DNA from: CAYMZZ01 sp044463125 | GTDB lineage: Bacteria; Bacteroidota; Bacteroidia; Chitinophagales; Chitinophagaceae | DNA: 64,000 bases | Assembly (NCBI GenBank): GCA_044463125.1 | Contig: JBIQMS010000024.1 | Location: 1-64,000, forward strand | Reading direction: 5' to 3' | In this document: positions 24,931 to 33,974 of the stretch, one piece after another | Layout: each line of letters opens with the position of its first letter | How positions within the stretch are numbered: position 1 is the stretch's first letter | Made by a program: the position numbers and the translations under genes | The notes under the pieces: generated by a model | Databases searched by the model: none | What the model was told of the DNA's origin: nothing | The model's input: only the letters and a program-made list of their open reading frames with translations

Positions 24931-25743
24931 ATGACGGGATTACTGAAAGGATTGGTGATAGCAGTATTGGCTTTGATGGCATTTACCCCAAAGCAAAAAG
25001 AGCCGGTGGCCAGCGAAGTTTGTACCATACGCAATACCGCATTCAAGGCAGGTGAAAAAATTTCCATGACGGTTTACTATGCCGTGGCGGGTGTATACGT
25101 AAATGCGGGTACTGCCACATTTACCAACACCCTCGAAACCATGAATGGCAAACCCGTTTACCATATCGTGGGGGAGGGCCGCACCAACTCTTCTTACGAC
25201 TTCCTCTACAAAGTACGCGACCGCTACGAAACCTACATAGATACAACCACCATGCAGCCCCTGAAATTTATCCGGAATGTGGACGAAGGAGGCTATAAGA
25301 TCTATCAGAACGTTACCTTCAACAAAACGGCCAATACCGCCATCACCAACGACGGTGTTTTCAAAGTGCCGGAATGTGTGCAGGATGTAGTGAGCGCGGT
25401 ATTCTACGCCCGTAATGTTGACTTTTCCAAACTTCGCCCCAACGATAAGATCACTTTCTCCATGTTTCTCGACAACGAGGTGTACAGTATGTATATCCGC
25501 TATCTTGGCCGCGAAACCATTAAAACCAAATACGGAAAATTCCGCGCCATCAAGTTTAAGCCCATGCTGATCAAAGGCACCATCTTTAAGGGTGGAGAAG
25601 ACATGGTGGTATGGGTTACCGACGACATGAACCGCATTCCCGTGCGTATTGAAAGCCCCATAGTAGTAGGAAAAGTGAAGATAGATATGATGAGCCACGA
25701 AGGGCTGAGATACCCGTTGACTTCGCTGGTGAGAAGAAGATGA
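24931..25743 (+). CDS. DUF3108-domain exported protein
   Basis: A 270-residue protein with an N-terminal hydrophobic segment (GLLKGLVIAVLALMAFTP), probably a signal peptide. The body matches DUF3108: AFKAGEKISMTVYYAVAGVYVNAGTATF at the N-terminus, KVRDRYETYIDTTTMQPLKF in the middle and FKGGEDMVVWVTDDMNRIPV at the C-terminus. The predicted beta-rich envelope protein has unknown function; no catalytic motif is evident. Confidence 0.85.
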   Translation: MTGLLKGLVIAVLALMAFTPKQKEPVASEVCTIRNTAFKAGEKISMTVYYAVAGVYVNAGTATFTNTLETMNGKPVYHIVGEGRTNSSYDFLYKVRDRYETYIDTTTMQPLKFIRNVDEGGYKIYQNVTFNKTANTAITNDGVFKVPECVQDVVSAVFYARNVDFSKLRPNDKITFSMFLDNEVYSMYIRYLGRETIKTKYGKFRAIKFKPMLIKGTIFKGGEDMVVWVTDDMNRIPVRIESPIVVGKVKIDMMSHEGLRYPLTSLVRRR

Positions 25744-25758
25744 GGGAGAGAATAATTT

Positions 25759-26027
25759 GTTTATTTGGGGATTCGGGTATTTGGTGATTGGTTTAAGGTT
25801 TAGAGTTTAAGGTTTAATGTTTGGGGACTTGAATTAGTATCTGAGGGTATCTGCTTAATATCTGCGCAAATCTGCGGGAAATTTCTCCTGAACCTTAGAG
25901 TAATTCGAAGCCCGGGAAGTACTTCCCGCTATTGAATAGAATCCCGTTAAACAAATCACCAGCAAATTTCAACATTAAACCTTCAACAAATCAACAAATC
26001 AACGAATAAACAAATCAACAAATTTGT
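25759..26027. repeat. Composite repeat region: F, D, H, palindrome, D-reverse, E
   Basis: GGGGATTCGGGTATTTGG (F-like), GTTTAAGGTTTAGAGTTTAAGG (D, 25791-25821), ATCTGCGCAAATCTGCGGGA (H, from 25861), a perfect 16-bp palindrome CGGGAAGTACTTCCCG at 25913-25928, D reversed, and AACAAATCAACAAATCAACG (E). 25809-25821 and 25971-25983 are a perfect 13-bp inverted pair that encloses the H block. Confidence 0.78.
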
Positions 26028-26033
26028 CCTCCC

Positions 26034-26897
26034 ATGCTTCTTTACTCCATAGAAACCGGTAAATTCAAACTTGATGGCGGCGCCATGTTCGGTGTTGTTC
26101 CTAAAAGCATCTGGCAAAAGCTGAACCCTCCTGATGAAAACAATATGTGCACCTGGAGCATGCGTTGCCTGTTGGTGCAGGAGGGCGACAGGCTGGTGCT
26201 GATTGATACGGGTATTGGCACCAAGCAGGACGCTAAGTTTTTTTCTCACTATTATTTGCATGGGGACGATAGTCTGGATAAATCCCTGGCAGCCGCCGGC
26301 TTTTCGCGTCCCGATATTACCGATGTATTTCTCACTCACCTCCATTTCGACCACTGCGGAGGCGCCATTGAACGGCAGGGCGATAAATTGCGGCCCGCAT
26401 TTCCCCGCGCGCAATACTGGAGCAATGCCCTGCATTGGGACTGGGCGGTGAAACCCAACGACCGGGAGAAAGCCTCCTTTCTGAAAGAAAATATTCTGCC
26501 CATACAGGAATCGGGTCAACTGCAGTTTATTCAGCGCTCCGCAAATAAGGAACAATATCCGCTGGAGGAGCAACCCTTCATGCCCGGATTTTCCGTACAC
26601 TTTGTAGATGGCCATACCAATGCCATGATGCTTCCACAGATTATGTACAAGGGAAGAACGATTGTGTACATGGCCGACCTGCTGCCTTCCGCGGCACATA
26701 TACCCATTCCATATGTAATGGCTTATGATATGTTTCCGCTGACAACCCTCAACGAAAAGAAAAGTTTTTTACAGGAAGCGCTGGAAGGGGATTATGTCCT
26801 CTATTTTGAGCACGATGCCGCGCACGAGTGCTGCACGCTGCAGCAAACTGAAAGAGGCATTCGCCCGAAAGAATTTTTTTCCCTGAAGGATTTATGA
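26034..26897 (+). CDS. Metallo-beta-lactamase fold hydrolase
   Basis: A 287-residue cytoplasmic protein (no signal peptide) with the MBL metal-binding motif HLHFDH at residues 102-107, a further His in FVDGHTNAMM and an Asp in VYMADLLP. The layout resembles the quorum-quenching lactonase/MBL-hydrolase branch rather than true beta-lactamases. The substrate is unknown. It converges with the UMF1-type transporter gene after 13 bases. Confidence 0.88.
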   Translation: MLLYSIETGKFKLDGGAMFGVVPKSIWQKLNPPDENNMCTWSMRCLLVQEGDRLVLIDTGIGTKQDAKFFSHYYLHGDDSLDKSLAAAGFSRPDITDVFLTHLHFDHCGGAIERQGDKLRPAFPRAQYWSNALHWDWAVKPNDREKASFLKENILPIQESGQLQFIQRSANKEQYPLEEQPFMPGFSVHFVDGHTNAMMLPQIMYKGRTIVYMADLLPSAAHIPIPYVMAYDMFPLTTLNEKKSFLQEALEGDYVLYFEHDAAHECCTLQQTERGIRPKEFFSLKDL

Positions 26898-26910
26898 TAG
26901 GCGGATTGCC

Positions 26911-28251
26911 TCAATTCGCTGATGGCTTCTCCACTTCTTTCAACCGGCTGGTTACAGGCCTGCGGGCATACAACAGAGCCAGTATAGCCGCCACGAAAAA
27001 GGCTCCCAGTGCGATGATGCTGTTGCGGATATTCTCCGTTTGCTCTTCAATATAGGCAAAAGCGAATATGCCGATCACGATCGCTATTTTTTCCGTTACA
27101 TCATAAAAGCTGAAGAAGGAAGTAGTATCCTGCGTAGCAGGCAACAGGCGACTATAGGTACTGCGGCTCATGCTTTGTATCCCACCCATTACCAGGCCCA
27201 CCACGGAGGCCAGTATATAAAACTGGGTTTGCGTTTGCACATTATAGCCGGCTACACATACCAGTATCCAGATGAAAACCGCCAGGGATATCACCCACCA
27301 GCTTCCGATTTTTTTGCTGAGGCGGCTCATGCCTATGGCGCCAAATATCGCTACCAATTGAATGAGAATGATTGTAAGCAATAACTTGGGTTCATCTTCC
27401 TCGCTGGTAAAGAGTTCCTTTTTGGCGAAGCCCGCCGCTACCAGCATTACGGTTTGCACGCCCATGCTATAGAGAAAAAAGCTGAAAAGAAATCGCTTCA
27501 GCGATGGCATTTGCGACAACTGCGACCATACCAGTTTCAATTCATGAAAGCCATTGATCAGCACATGCTTCTTCGATTTTCGTTCGGCCTTGCTACTGAG
27601 CGGCATGGCGCGAAGGGTAATTTGCGCGAAGCCAAACCACCAGAGCCCCGTGAGCAGAAACGACATGCGTGCACCAATTCCCTTGTCTTCAGGGTTCAGT
27701 CCAAACCATTCCGGCTTCAGGATTACCACAAAGCAGATGGCTTGCAGCAACACACTGCCGATATAGCCCATTGAAAAACCTTTTGCGCTGATGCGGTCCT
27801 GATCCTCGGGCGCCGCTATGTCGGGGAGATAAGAATTATAAAATACCAGGCTGCTCCAAAAACCCATAGCCGCAATGGCGAAGGCGATGATGCCGTATTC
27901 GATATTGTCTTTGGTAAACCAAAACAAAGCAATACAGGCGGCCGAACCAACATAGCAAAACCAGCGCAACCACACTTTCTTGTTGCGGCGGTAATCGGCA
28001 ATGGAACTCAGGATGGGCGAAGTGAGGGCTACCAGCAGGAATACCAGCGCCAGTGCATAATTCTGCAGAGCAGTATTCACAAATGTGCGGCCAAAGAACT
28101 TTACATACGACACTTCATCGGGATTGCTCGCCGCTGTAATGCCCACATAATAGGCCGGGAAAATGGTGGAAGTGATAACGAGGTTATAAGCCGAGTTAGC
28201 CCAGTCGTACATGGCCCAGGCATTCACTACTTTTTTGGGAGCCGTTGGCAT
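26911..28251 (-). CDS. UMF1/Atg22-family MFS transporter
   Basis: A 446-residue protein with about 12 hydrophobic segments. The N-terminal AWAMYDWANSAYNLVITSTI is the hallmark of the UMF1 (Atg22-like) branch of the major facilitator superfamily. Fungal Atg22 exports amino acids from the vacuole; the bacterial substrate is unknown. An unusual T7/A7 hairpin lies 18 bases upstream of the start. Confidence 0.9.
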   Translation of the reverse strand: MPTAPKKVVNAWAMYDWANSAYNLVITSTIFPAYYVGITAASNPDEVSYVKFFGRTFVNTALQNYALALVFLLVALTSPILSSIADYRRNKKVWLRWFCYVGSAACIALFWFTKDNIEYGIIAFAIAAMGFWSSLVFYNSYLPDIAAPEDQDRISAKGFSMGYIGSVLLQAICFVVILKPEWFGLNPEDKGIGARMSFLLTGLWWFGFAQITLRAMPLSSKAERKSKKHVLINGFHELKLVWSQLSQMPSLKRFLFSFFLYSMGVQTVMLVAAGFAKKELFTSEEDEPKLLLTIILIQLVAIFGAIGMSRLSKKIGSWWVISLAVFIWILVCVAGYNVQTQTQFYILASVVGLVMGGIQSMSRSTYSRLLPATQDTTSFFSFYDVTEKIAIVIGIFAFAYIEEQTENIRNSIIALGAFFVAAILALLYARRPVTSRLKEVEKPSAN

Positions 28252-28269
28252 GGGTTCGTTAGTTGTTGA

Positions 28270-28297
28270 CTTTTTTTGCTGCCTGCAGCAAAAAAAG
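28270..28297. promoter_or_regulatory. Perfect 13-bp palindromic hairpin with T7 and A7 ends
   Basis: TTTTTTTGCTGC (28271-28282) pairs with GCAGCAAAAAAA (28285-28296) around CT, with an outer C-G pair. The T run precedes and the A run follows the stem on both strands, the reverse of an intrinsic terminator, so it is more likely an operator or a leader hairpin of the MFS gene. Confidence 0.5.
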
Positions 28298-28347
28298 GTT
28301 ATTGTAGCACAAAATAAAGATTCGAATTGAATATATGCTGCAACAAT

Positions 28348-29172
28348 TTATTTACCGATGACCCCGGTGAGCAATAAAATGAGCAGGATGATGCCCATCA
28401 CGATCCGGTAGATTCCCCAGATGCGAAAACCATAACGCGTAAGGAAATTGATAAAGAATTTAATGGCGAGCATGGCCACTACGAAAGCGGCCAGGTTTCC
28501 GAAGATAAAAGCCTGCAAGTTTTCCTGGCTGGAAAGGATCATTTCATAGCCCTTCTGCTGGCTGCCTTCCGCTCCCCAGTCTTTCAGAAAAATTGCATAA
28601 ACCGTAACGGCCAGCATGGTGGGAACGGCGAGAAAAAAGGAAAACTCTGCGGCGGCTTTGCGGCTCAGCTTCTGTTGCATACCACCGATAATAGAAGCCG
28701 CAGACCGGCTTACCCCGGGCATCATGGCCAGGCATTGCCAGAATCCTATGCTGATGGCCTTGGGGATACTAATATTCTGTTCATCGGTAACCTTTGGCTG
28801 ATTAAAAAGCCGGTCGATATACAACAACACTACGCCGCCCAATACCAGCACGATAGCGATAGGCAATGGACTCTCGAGAAGGGTTTCAATTTTTTCGTTG
28901 AACAAATAGCCCAATACCAGCGCAGGCAGTACAGCCAGCGCCAGCTTAAAATAGAAGCGGGGATTTTTGAAGTCGAAGAACTTTTTCCAATAGAGCACAA
29001 CCACGGCGAGAATGGCGCCAAACTGAATGGATACCTGGAACATCTTCACATAGTCGTCTTCCTGTATGCCCAGAATAGTACTGGTAAAGATCATATGCGC
29101 CGTGGAAGAGATGGGAATGAATTCCGTGAGCCCTTCCACAATCGCTATCAATAAGGCTTCAAATAAATTCAT
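28348..29172 (-). CDS. uppP: Undecaprenyl-diphosphate phosphatase
   Basis: Dephosphorylates undecaprenyl pyrophosphate to recycle the lipid carrier for peptidoglycan and surface polysaccharides; overexpression of the family gives bacitracin resistance. The BacA/UppP motifs are EGLTEFIPISSTAHMI (residues 14-29) and MPGVSRSAASIIGGM (about 153-167). 274 residues with about eight membrane segments. It sits downstream of ftsX and the DUF3098 gene in one leftward cluster of envelope genes. Confidence 0.97.
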   Translation of the reverse strand: MNLFEALLIAIVEGLTEFIPISSTAHMIFTSTILGIQEDDYVKMFQVSIQFGAILAVVVLYWKKFFDFKNPRFYFKLALAVLPALVLGYLFNEKIETLLESPLPIAIVLVLGGVVLLYIDRLFNQPKVTDEQNISIPKAISIGFWQCLAMMPGVSRSAASIIGGMQQKLSRKAAAEFSFFLAVPTMLAVTVYAIFLKDWGAEGSQQKGYEMILSSQENLQAFIFGNLAAFVVAMLAIKFFINFLTRYGFRIWGIYRIVMGIILLILLLTGVIGK

Positions 29173-29190
29173 GTTGGAAACGAACCCGGT

Positions 29191-29430
29191 TTATCGTCCG
29201 TTTTTCTTGAAGATCGCGTAGATCTCAATTACGAGGCCAGCCAAAATGAGCAGGGGAGCGATGGTAATGCGGCGACTGCTGTATACTTCATCGGCATTAA
29301 ACACATTGGGATCCTCGCTGCGGCCACCAGCCATCAAAAGCATGCCCAGGGCGATAACCAGGATGCCGATCAGCATCCACATATAATTACTGCGGGTAAA
29401 CAGCGATGGGGTCGACGATTTTTCTGCCAT
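29191..29430 (-). CDS. DUF3098-domain small membrane protein
   Basis: A 79-residue protein with two hydrophobic segments (MWMLIGILVIALGMLLMAGG and ITIAPLLILAGLVIEIYAIF) joined by a polar loop with EDPNVFNADEVYSSRR. This is the DUF3098 pattern, which sits between ftsX and uppP in many Bacteroidota. Function unknown; the conserved neighbourhood points to an envelope or division role. Confidence 0.88.
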   Translation of the reverse strand: MAEKSSTPSLFTRSNYMWMLIGILVIALGMLLMAGGRSEDPNVFNADEVYSSRRITIAPLLILAGLVIEIYAIFKKNGR

Positions 29431-29503
29431 GCTTGCAAAAGATTTAAGAGCGGCAAGATAACCATTTTATGCCAAGCCACACAAGCAATCAACCACCTGA
29501 AAT

Positions 29504-29576
29504 CCCAAATTTCCCAAATCCCCAAATCCCCAAATGCTCAAATCCCCAAATCCCCAAATCCTCCAATCCTCCAATC
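29504..29576. repeat. Family F phrase repeat (CCCCAAATCCCCAAAT)
   Basis: Read on the minus strand it is GGATTTGGGGATTTGG repeated with variations, starting directly at the ftsX stop codon. It fills the gap to the DUF3098 gene. Shorter F-like pieces occur at 23012-23037 and 25759-25790. Confidence 0.75.
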
Positions 29577-30449
29577 CTAATACAGGTCGTCCAATTTCAT
29601 TTTCAGATATTTCAGCACACTTCGGTGTGTACTGATAAGCGTAATGCAAATCCCCAGCACAATCATGCCGCCGAAAAGCATGCCCAGCGATTTATTGTCA
29701 TGAATGGCCTTGAGCCAGGGCACCATGCGTTCGGCGCCCAGTATTACCAGTATTACCGCGCCCACGGCAATGATGCCGCTGATGGCGCCATTTACGATGG
29801 CGCGCAGGTTCATGGGCTTGGCAATAAACCAGCGGGTAGCCCCCACCATCTGCATGGTTTTGATGAGAAATCGGTTACTGAACATCGCGAGACGAATGGT
29901 ATTGTCGATCAGGATGATCACCACCAGCGAAAGAATGATGGCGATGGCCAGAAAAATCATGCTGAGCGTGCGGATATTCTCGTGAAGCTTGTCCACCAGG
30001 GCCTCGGGGTATTTCACATCACTCACATAAGTCTGCTGTTCCAGGTCATTCTTAATCGCCTCCAGCGAATCGCGGTTCATGTATTCTTTCTTTACTTTGA
30101 AGTTGATGCTGTTGGGAAGGGGATTTTCTTCCAGGATTTTGTCCCAGCTTTCATTACCATCGCCCAGGTACCGACGCTTGGCTTCCTCTTTGGTAATGAA
30201 CTGCATTTCGCGGATATAGGGTTTGCCGGCCACATATTCCATCAGTGCAACGCTATCGTTAGGGTTCAAATCGCCCCGCAGCGATGCCATCACTTCCACA
30301 TTTTCTTTGAAATAGTCGCCAATCTTGTTGGCATTGATCACCAGCACGCCAATAATACCGAGCAGAAATAATACCAGGGTAACACCGAGAATGGACATGA
30401 AATAAGAAGGTTTTGCCCTTTTGATGGAGGCTTTACCTGCCTGCGCCAT
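29577..30449 (-). CDS. ftsX: Cell-division permease FtsX
   Basis: A 290-residue FtsX with an N-terminal membrane segment (FMSILGVTLVLFLLGIIGVL), an extracytoplasmic domain of about 120 residues and three further membrane segments near the C-terminus. With the ATPase FtsE (not in the window) it regulates peptidoglycan hydrolases at the division site. The domain FITKEEAKRRYLGDGNESW matches FtsX ectodomains. Divergent from leuS with separate promoters. Confidence 0.93.
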   Translation of the reverse strand: MAQAGKASIKRAKPSYFMSILGVTLVLFLLGIIGVLVINANKIGDYFKENVEVMASLRGDLNPNDSVALMEYVAGKPYIREMQFITKEEAKRRYLGDGNESWDKILEENPLPNSINFKVKKEYMNRDSLEAIKNDLEQQTYVSDVKYPEALVDKLHENIRTLSMIFLAIAIILSLVVIILIDNTIRLAMFSNRFLIKTMQMVGATRWFIAKPMNLRAIVNGAISGIIAVGAVILVILGAERMVPWLKAIHDNKSLGMLFGGMIVLGICITLISTHRSVLKYLKMKLDDLY

Positions 30450-30502
30450 AGTAAACCGTTTTGAAAATGAATAGAAGGGGCCGGCTTTGTGCCGTAGTGT
30501 CG

Positions 30503-30510
30503 CAAAAATA
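30503..30510 (-). promoter_or_regulatory. -7 promoter box of ftsX
   Basis: TATTTTTG on the minus strand, 53 bases upstream of the ftsX ATG. It mirrors the identical box of leuS 22 bases away. Confidence 0.55.
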
Positions 30511-30532
30511 GCGCTTTACGCCCTACAATCAG

Positions 30533-30540
30533 TATTTTTG
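30533..30540 (+). promoter_or_regulatory. -7 promoter box of leuS
   Basis: TATTTTTG on the plus strand, 75 bases upstream of the leuS ATG; back to back with the ftsX box. Confidence 0.55.
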
Positions 30541-30615
30541 CTGCCCCTTTAAACGGGCCTTGCATGAGCATATTGCCAGTGCAGGCCAACAAAAATGTTA
30601 AAGCTTTCCCCGATC

Positions 30616-33402
30616 ATGGCAGGAACAGAATACCAGTTTACGGAGATTGAAAAGAAATGGCAGGCTGAATGGAAGGCCAATGGCCGCTATCGTGTAAGCA
30701 ACAAAAGCGACAAGCCCAAGTATTATGTGCTCGACATGTTTCCTTACCCCAGTGGTGCGGGCTTGCACGTGGGTCATCCGTTGGGTTATATCGCTTCAGA
30801 TATCTATAGTCGATACAAAAGATTAAAAGGGTTCAATGTATTGCACCCAATGGGTTTCGATAGTTTCGGTTTGCCTGCCGAACAATATGCGTTGGATACC
30901 GGCCAGCATCCCGCTGTAACCACGGAAAATAATATCCGCACTTTCAAAAAACAGCTCGATAATATTGGTTTCTGCTACGATTGGGAAAGGGAAGTACGCA
31001 CCAGTGATCCCGCTTATTACAAGTGGACCCAATGGATTTTTCTGCAATTGTTCGAAAGCTTCTTTAACCGGCAAACGCAAAAGGCGGAAAGAATAGAAAT
31101 ATTGCGGGAAGCATTTGCCCGCGAAGGCAATGCCGGCCACCCCATGCCCAATGCACAATATCATTTGAAAGATTTTAGCGCTGCGCAATGGAAGGGCATG
31201 AACGAAGCGGAACAGGATGATGTACTGATGCAATACCGCCTGGCCTATTGTGGCTATGGCGAAGTAAACTGGTGCGAAGCACTCGGTACCGTGCTGGCCA
31301 ACGATGAAGTGGTGAATGGGGTAAGTGAGCGCGGCGGTTTTCCCGTGGAGAAAAAGCGTTTGCGTCAATGGTACCTGCGCATCACGGAATATGCTGACCG
31401 TTTGTTGGAAGGATTGGAAAAGGTGGACTTCAGCGATGCCATGAAGGAAATGCAAACCAACTGGATTGGCCGGAGCAGCGGAGCCGAGATTGATTTCCGG
31501 ATCAGTTTTTCTGGTGCGGAGCCGGGTAACGATGCGCCCTCTTTGCGTGTGTACACCACAAGGCCCGATACCATTTTTGGAGTGGATTTCATGGTAGTGG
31601 CGCCTGAGCATGAGTTGGTGAAGAGCATGACCAGCAAGGAGCAGCAAAGCGCCGTGGAGGAATATATCGCTTATGTGAAGAGCCGGAGTGAAAGGGAACG
31701 TATGGCGGAAAAAAAGATTACCGGTGTTTTTACCGGATCCTACGCCGTTAATCCCTTCAACGACAGAAAAATTCCCGTATGGATATCTGAATACGTGCTG
31801 GCAGGATATGGTACAGGCGCCATTATGGCTGTGCCCTGTGGCGATGAGCGGGATCATAAGTTTGCCTGTCATTTCAATATACCTATTACCAATATTATCG
31901 GCAGCCATTATAACGGGGAGGAAGCCAACCCCACCAAAGATGCTGTTCTCGACAATAGCGATTTTCTGAATGGCGTAAAGATGCGCGATGCGATTGAAAT
32001 AGTAATCGGTAAGTTGGAAGCGATGGGCATTGGCACCCGTAAGGTGAACTATAAAATGCGCGACGCGGCCTTCAGCCGGCAGCGCTACTGGGGTGAACCC
32101 TTTCCTATAAAGTGGGTGGAAGGTCGCGCCATTCCGCTTCCGGAGTCGGAGCTGCCGCTGCAACTGCCGCAGGTTGATAGCTATCAACCCGGCCCCAATG
32201 GCGAAGGACCTTTGGCCAATATCAGCGATTGGACCGAGCGCCAGCTTGAGACCAATACCATGCCCGGCTATGCAGGCAGCAGTTGGTATTTCCTGCGCTA
32301 TATGGACCCGGGAAATGACAAGGAATTTTGCAGCCGCCAGGCTTCCGATTATTGGGGGCAGGTGGATCTTTATATCGGTGGCACGGAGCATGCCGTGGGG
32401 CATTTGCTGTACAGCCGTATGTGGACAAAAGCGCTTTACGACCTGAACCTGATTTCGCACGATGAACCTTTCAAACGATTGGTGAACCAGGGAATGATAC
32501 AGGGAAGTTCAAGATTTGTGTATAGGGTGCATGGCAAAAATCTCTTCGTATCCGCAGGGTTGAAAGATCATTACCAGACCGATGCCATACATGTGGATGT
32601 AAACTTTGTAGATGGTGTTGAACTCGACATTGAGGCATTTCGCCAATGGCGTGAGGAATATGCGAATGCCGAATTTGTGCTGGAAGAAGGAAAATATATC
32701 TGCGGAACGGAGGTGGAGAAAATGTCCAAATCCAAGTACAATACCGTAAACCCCGACGATCTGGTGACCCGGTACGGCGCCGATACCTTCCGGATGTATG
32801 AAATGTTTCTGGGCCCGGTGGAAATGAGTAAGCCCTGGGATACCAAGGGGATTGAAGGTGTACACCGCTTCCTGAAAAAACTCTGGCGCCTGTTTTTCGA
32901 CGAAAATAAGGGACGGGTTTGGACGGAGGAAGCGCCCACGGCAGCGGAATTGAAGTTGTTGCACAAGACAATCAAGAAAATTGAAGAGGACACGGAGCGC
33001 TTCAGTTTCAATACCGGCGTAAGCGGCTTTATGATAGCGGTAAATGAATTGGGCGACCTGAAATGCCATAAGCGCGCTATTCTGGAGCCTTTGTTAATAT
33101 TGCTGACACCCTATGCGCCGCATATAAGCGAAGAGCTTTGGCACCAGTTGGGCAATGAGAGTAGTATATTGGATGCAGCCTATCCCGTATTTGACCCTGC
33201 ACTGATTGCGGAATCGGAAAAGGAATACCCGGTTTCCATCAACGGAAAAACGCGCACCACGCTGGTACTTCCGCTCGATGCCACCCAACAACTGGTAGAG
33301 GAGCAAGTGTTGGCCAACGAGGTAGTGCAGAAATGGCTCGAAGGTCGCGCGCCAAAGAAAATCATTTATGTCAAGGGCCGCATGATCAATGTGGTGGTGT
33401 AA
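30616..33402 (+). CDS. leuS: Leucyl-tRNA synthetase
   Basis: Class I synthetase charging tRNA-Leu. The HIGH-type motif is HVGH in PYPSGAGLHVGHPLGY (about residue 48); KMSKS is exact in VEKMSKSKYN near residue 702. The editing domain includes YTTRPDTIFGVDFMVVAPEH. At 928 residues it is longer than E. coli LeuRS (860), with an extra segment around residues 150-190 (FAREGNAGHPMPNAQYHLKD). The ATG at 30616 (MAGTEYQFTEIEKKW) matches the family start better than the ATG at 30595. Confidence 0.97.
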   Translation: MAGTEYQFTEIEKKWQAEWKANGRYRVSNKSDKPKYYVLDMFPYPSGAGLHVGHPLGYIASDIYSRYKRLKGFNVLHPMGFDSFGLPAEQYALDTGQHPAVTTENNIRTFKKQLDNIGFCYDWEREVRTSDPAYYKWTQWIFLQLFESFFNRQTQKAERIEILREAFAREGNAGHPMPNAQYHLKDFSAAQWKGMNEAEQDDVLMQYRLAYCGYGEVNWCEALGTVLANDEVVNGVSERGGFPVEKKRLRQWYLRITEYADRLLEGLEKVDFSDAMKEMQTNWIGRSSGAEIDFRISFSGAEPGNDAPSLRVYTTRPDTIFGVDFMVVAPEHELVKSMTSKEQQSAVEEYIAYVKSRSERERMAEKKITGVFTGSYAVNPFNDRKIPVWISEYVLAGYGTGAIMAVPCGDERDHKFACHFNIPITNIIGSHYNGEEANPTKDAVLDNSDFLNGVKMRDAIEIVIGKLEAMGIGTRKVNYKMRDAAFSRQRYWGEPFPIKWVEGRAIPLPESELPLQLPQVDSYQPGPNGEGPLANISDWTERQLETNTMPGYAGSSWYFLRYMDPGNDKEFCSRQASDYWGQVDLYIGGTEHAVGHLLYSRMWTKALYDLNLISHDEPFKRLVNQGMIQGSSRFVYRVHGKNLFVSAGLKDHYQTDAIHVDVNFVDGVELDIEAFRQWREEYANAEFVLEEGKYICGTEVEKMSKSKYNTVNPDDLVTRYGADTFRMYEMFLGPVEMSKPWDTKGIEGVHRFLKKLWRLFFDENKGRVWTEEAPTAAELKLLHKTIKKIEEDTERFSFNTGVSGFMIAVNELGDLKCHKRAILEPLLILLTPYAPHISEELWHQLGNESSILDAAYPVFDPALIAESEKEYPVSINGKTRTTLVLPLDATQQLVEEQVLANEVVQKWLEGRAPKKIIYVKGRMINVVV

Positions 33403-33467
33403 ACATTTTTGAATGCGGTTTGTTGCTCGATAGTGGAACCCTTTGACAGCAACATAAATGCATTTCT

Positions 33468-33965
33468 ATGGCATTTCCCAATCCTAAACTGATTGAAGCC
33501 CTGCGTACTGCCGCCACTCAACTCCGTGCCGGCGCACACTATGCATGGGGCCATCATGGCGCCTGCAATTGTGGTAACCTGCTTCAGGCGCTTACCCCGA
33601 TGACAGAATCCGAGATTCTCAGCCATGCACACAGCGGCACAGGTGAATGGACCGAGTTAGCCGAAGCCTATTGCCCCGATACTCAGGTGCCGGTGAATTT
33701 ATTAATCAGCAAATTGCAGGAAGCGGGACTCAATCCCGTGGATATCCATCATATCGAATACCTGAGCGATAAGGAAGTGCTCCGGAATCTGCCGGGAGGT
33801 TTTCGCTGGCTAAAGCGCAATCAGCGCGAAGATGTGATTCTGTATTTTGAAGCCTTTGCTGATCTGCTGGAAGTCAGGTGGAAAAAATCCGCAGCACAGG
33901 CAGAAACCATTCTTTCGCAGGTTGCGGCTCATAATTCCTTTGTTTCCCTGCCCGCAGGTGCCTAA
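33468..33965 (+). CDS. Conserved unknown protein, 165 residues
   Basis: I do not assign a function. The sequence has YAWGHHGACNCGNLLQALT near residue 30, where the His and the CxC pair could bind a metal; the rest is mixed helical with an acidic LPVNLLISKL-type helix and FRWLKRNQREDVILYFEAF. No signal peptide or membrane segment. Its WGH-GxCNCGNL pattern looks familiar from other Bacteroidota. The stop TAA lies within the TAATTTAG before the next gene, 9 bases away. Confidence 0.75.
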   Translation: MAFPNPKLIEALRTAATQLRAGAHYAWGHHGACNCGNLLQALTPMTESEILSHAHSGTGEWTELAEAYCPDTQVPVNLLISKLQEAGLNPVDIHHIEYLSDKEVLRNLPGGFRWLKRNQREDVILYFEAFADLLEVRWKKSAAQAETILSQVAAHNSFVSLPAGA

Positions 33966-33974
33966 TTTAGGGGC

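Noticed and set aside
24940..25698. 252-codon open frame antisense to the DUF3108 gene
   Set aside because: His/Val-rich shadow frame fully covered by a well-supported gene on the other strand.
30823..32460. 545-codon open frame antisense to leuS
   Set aside because: Lies wholly inside the clear leucyl-tRNA synthetase gene and shows no recognisable domain; a shadow of codon bias.
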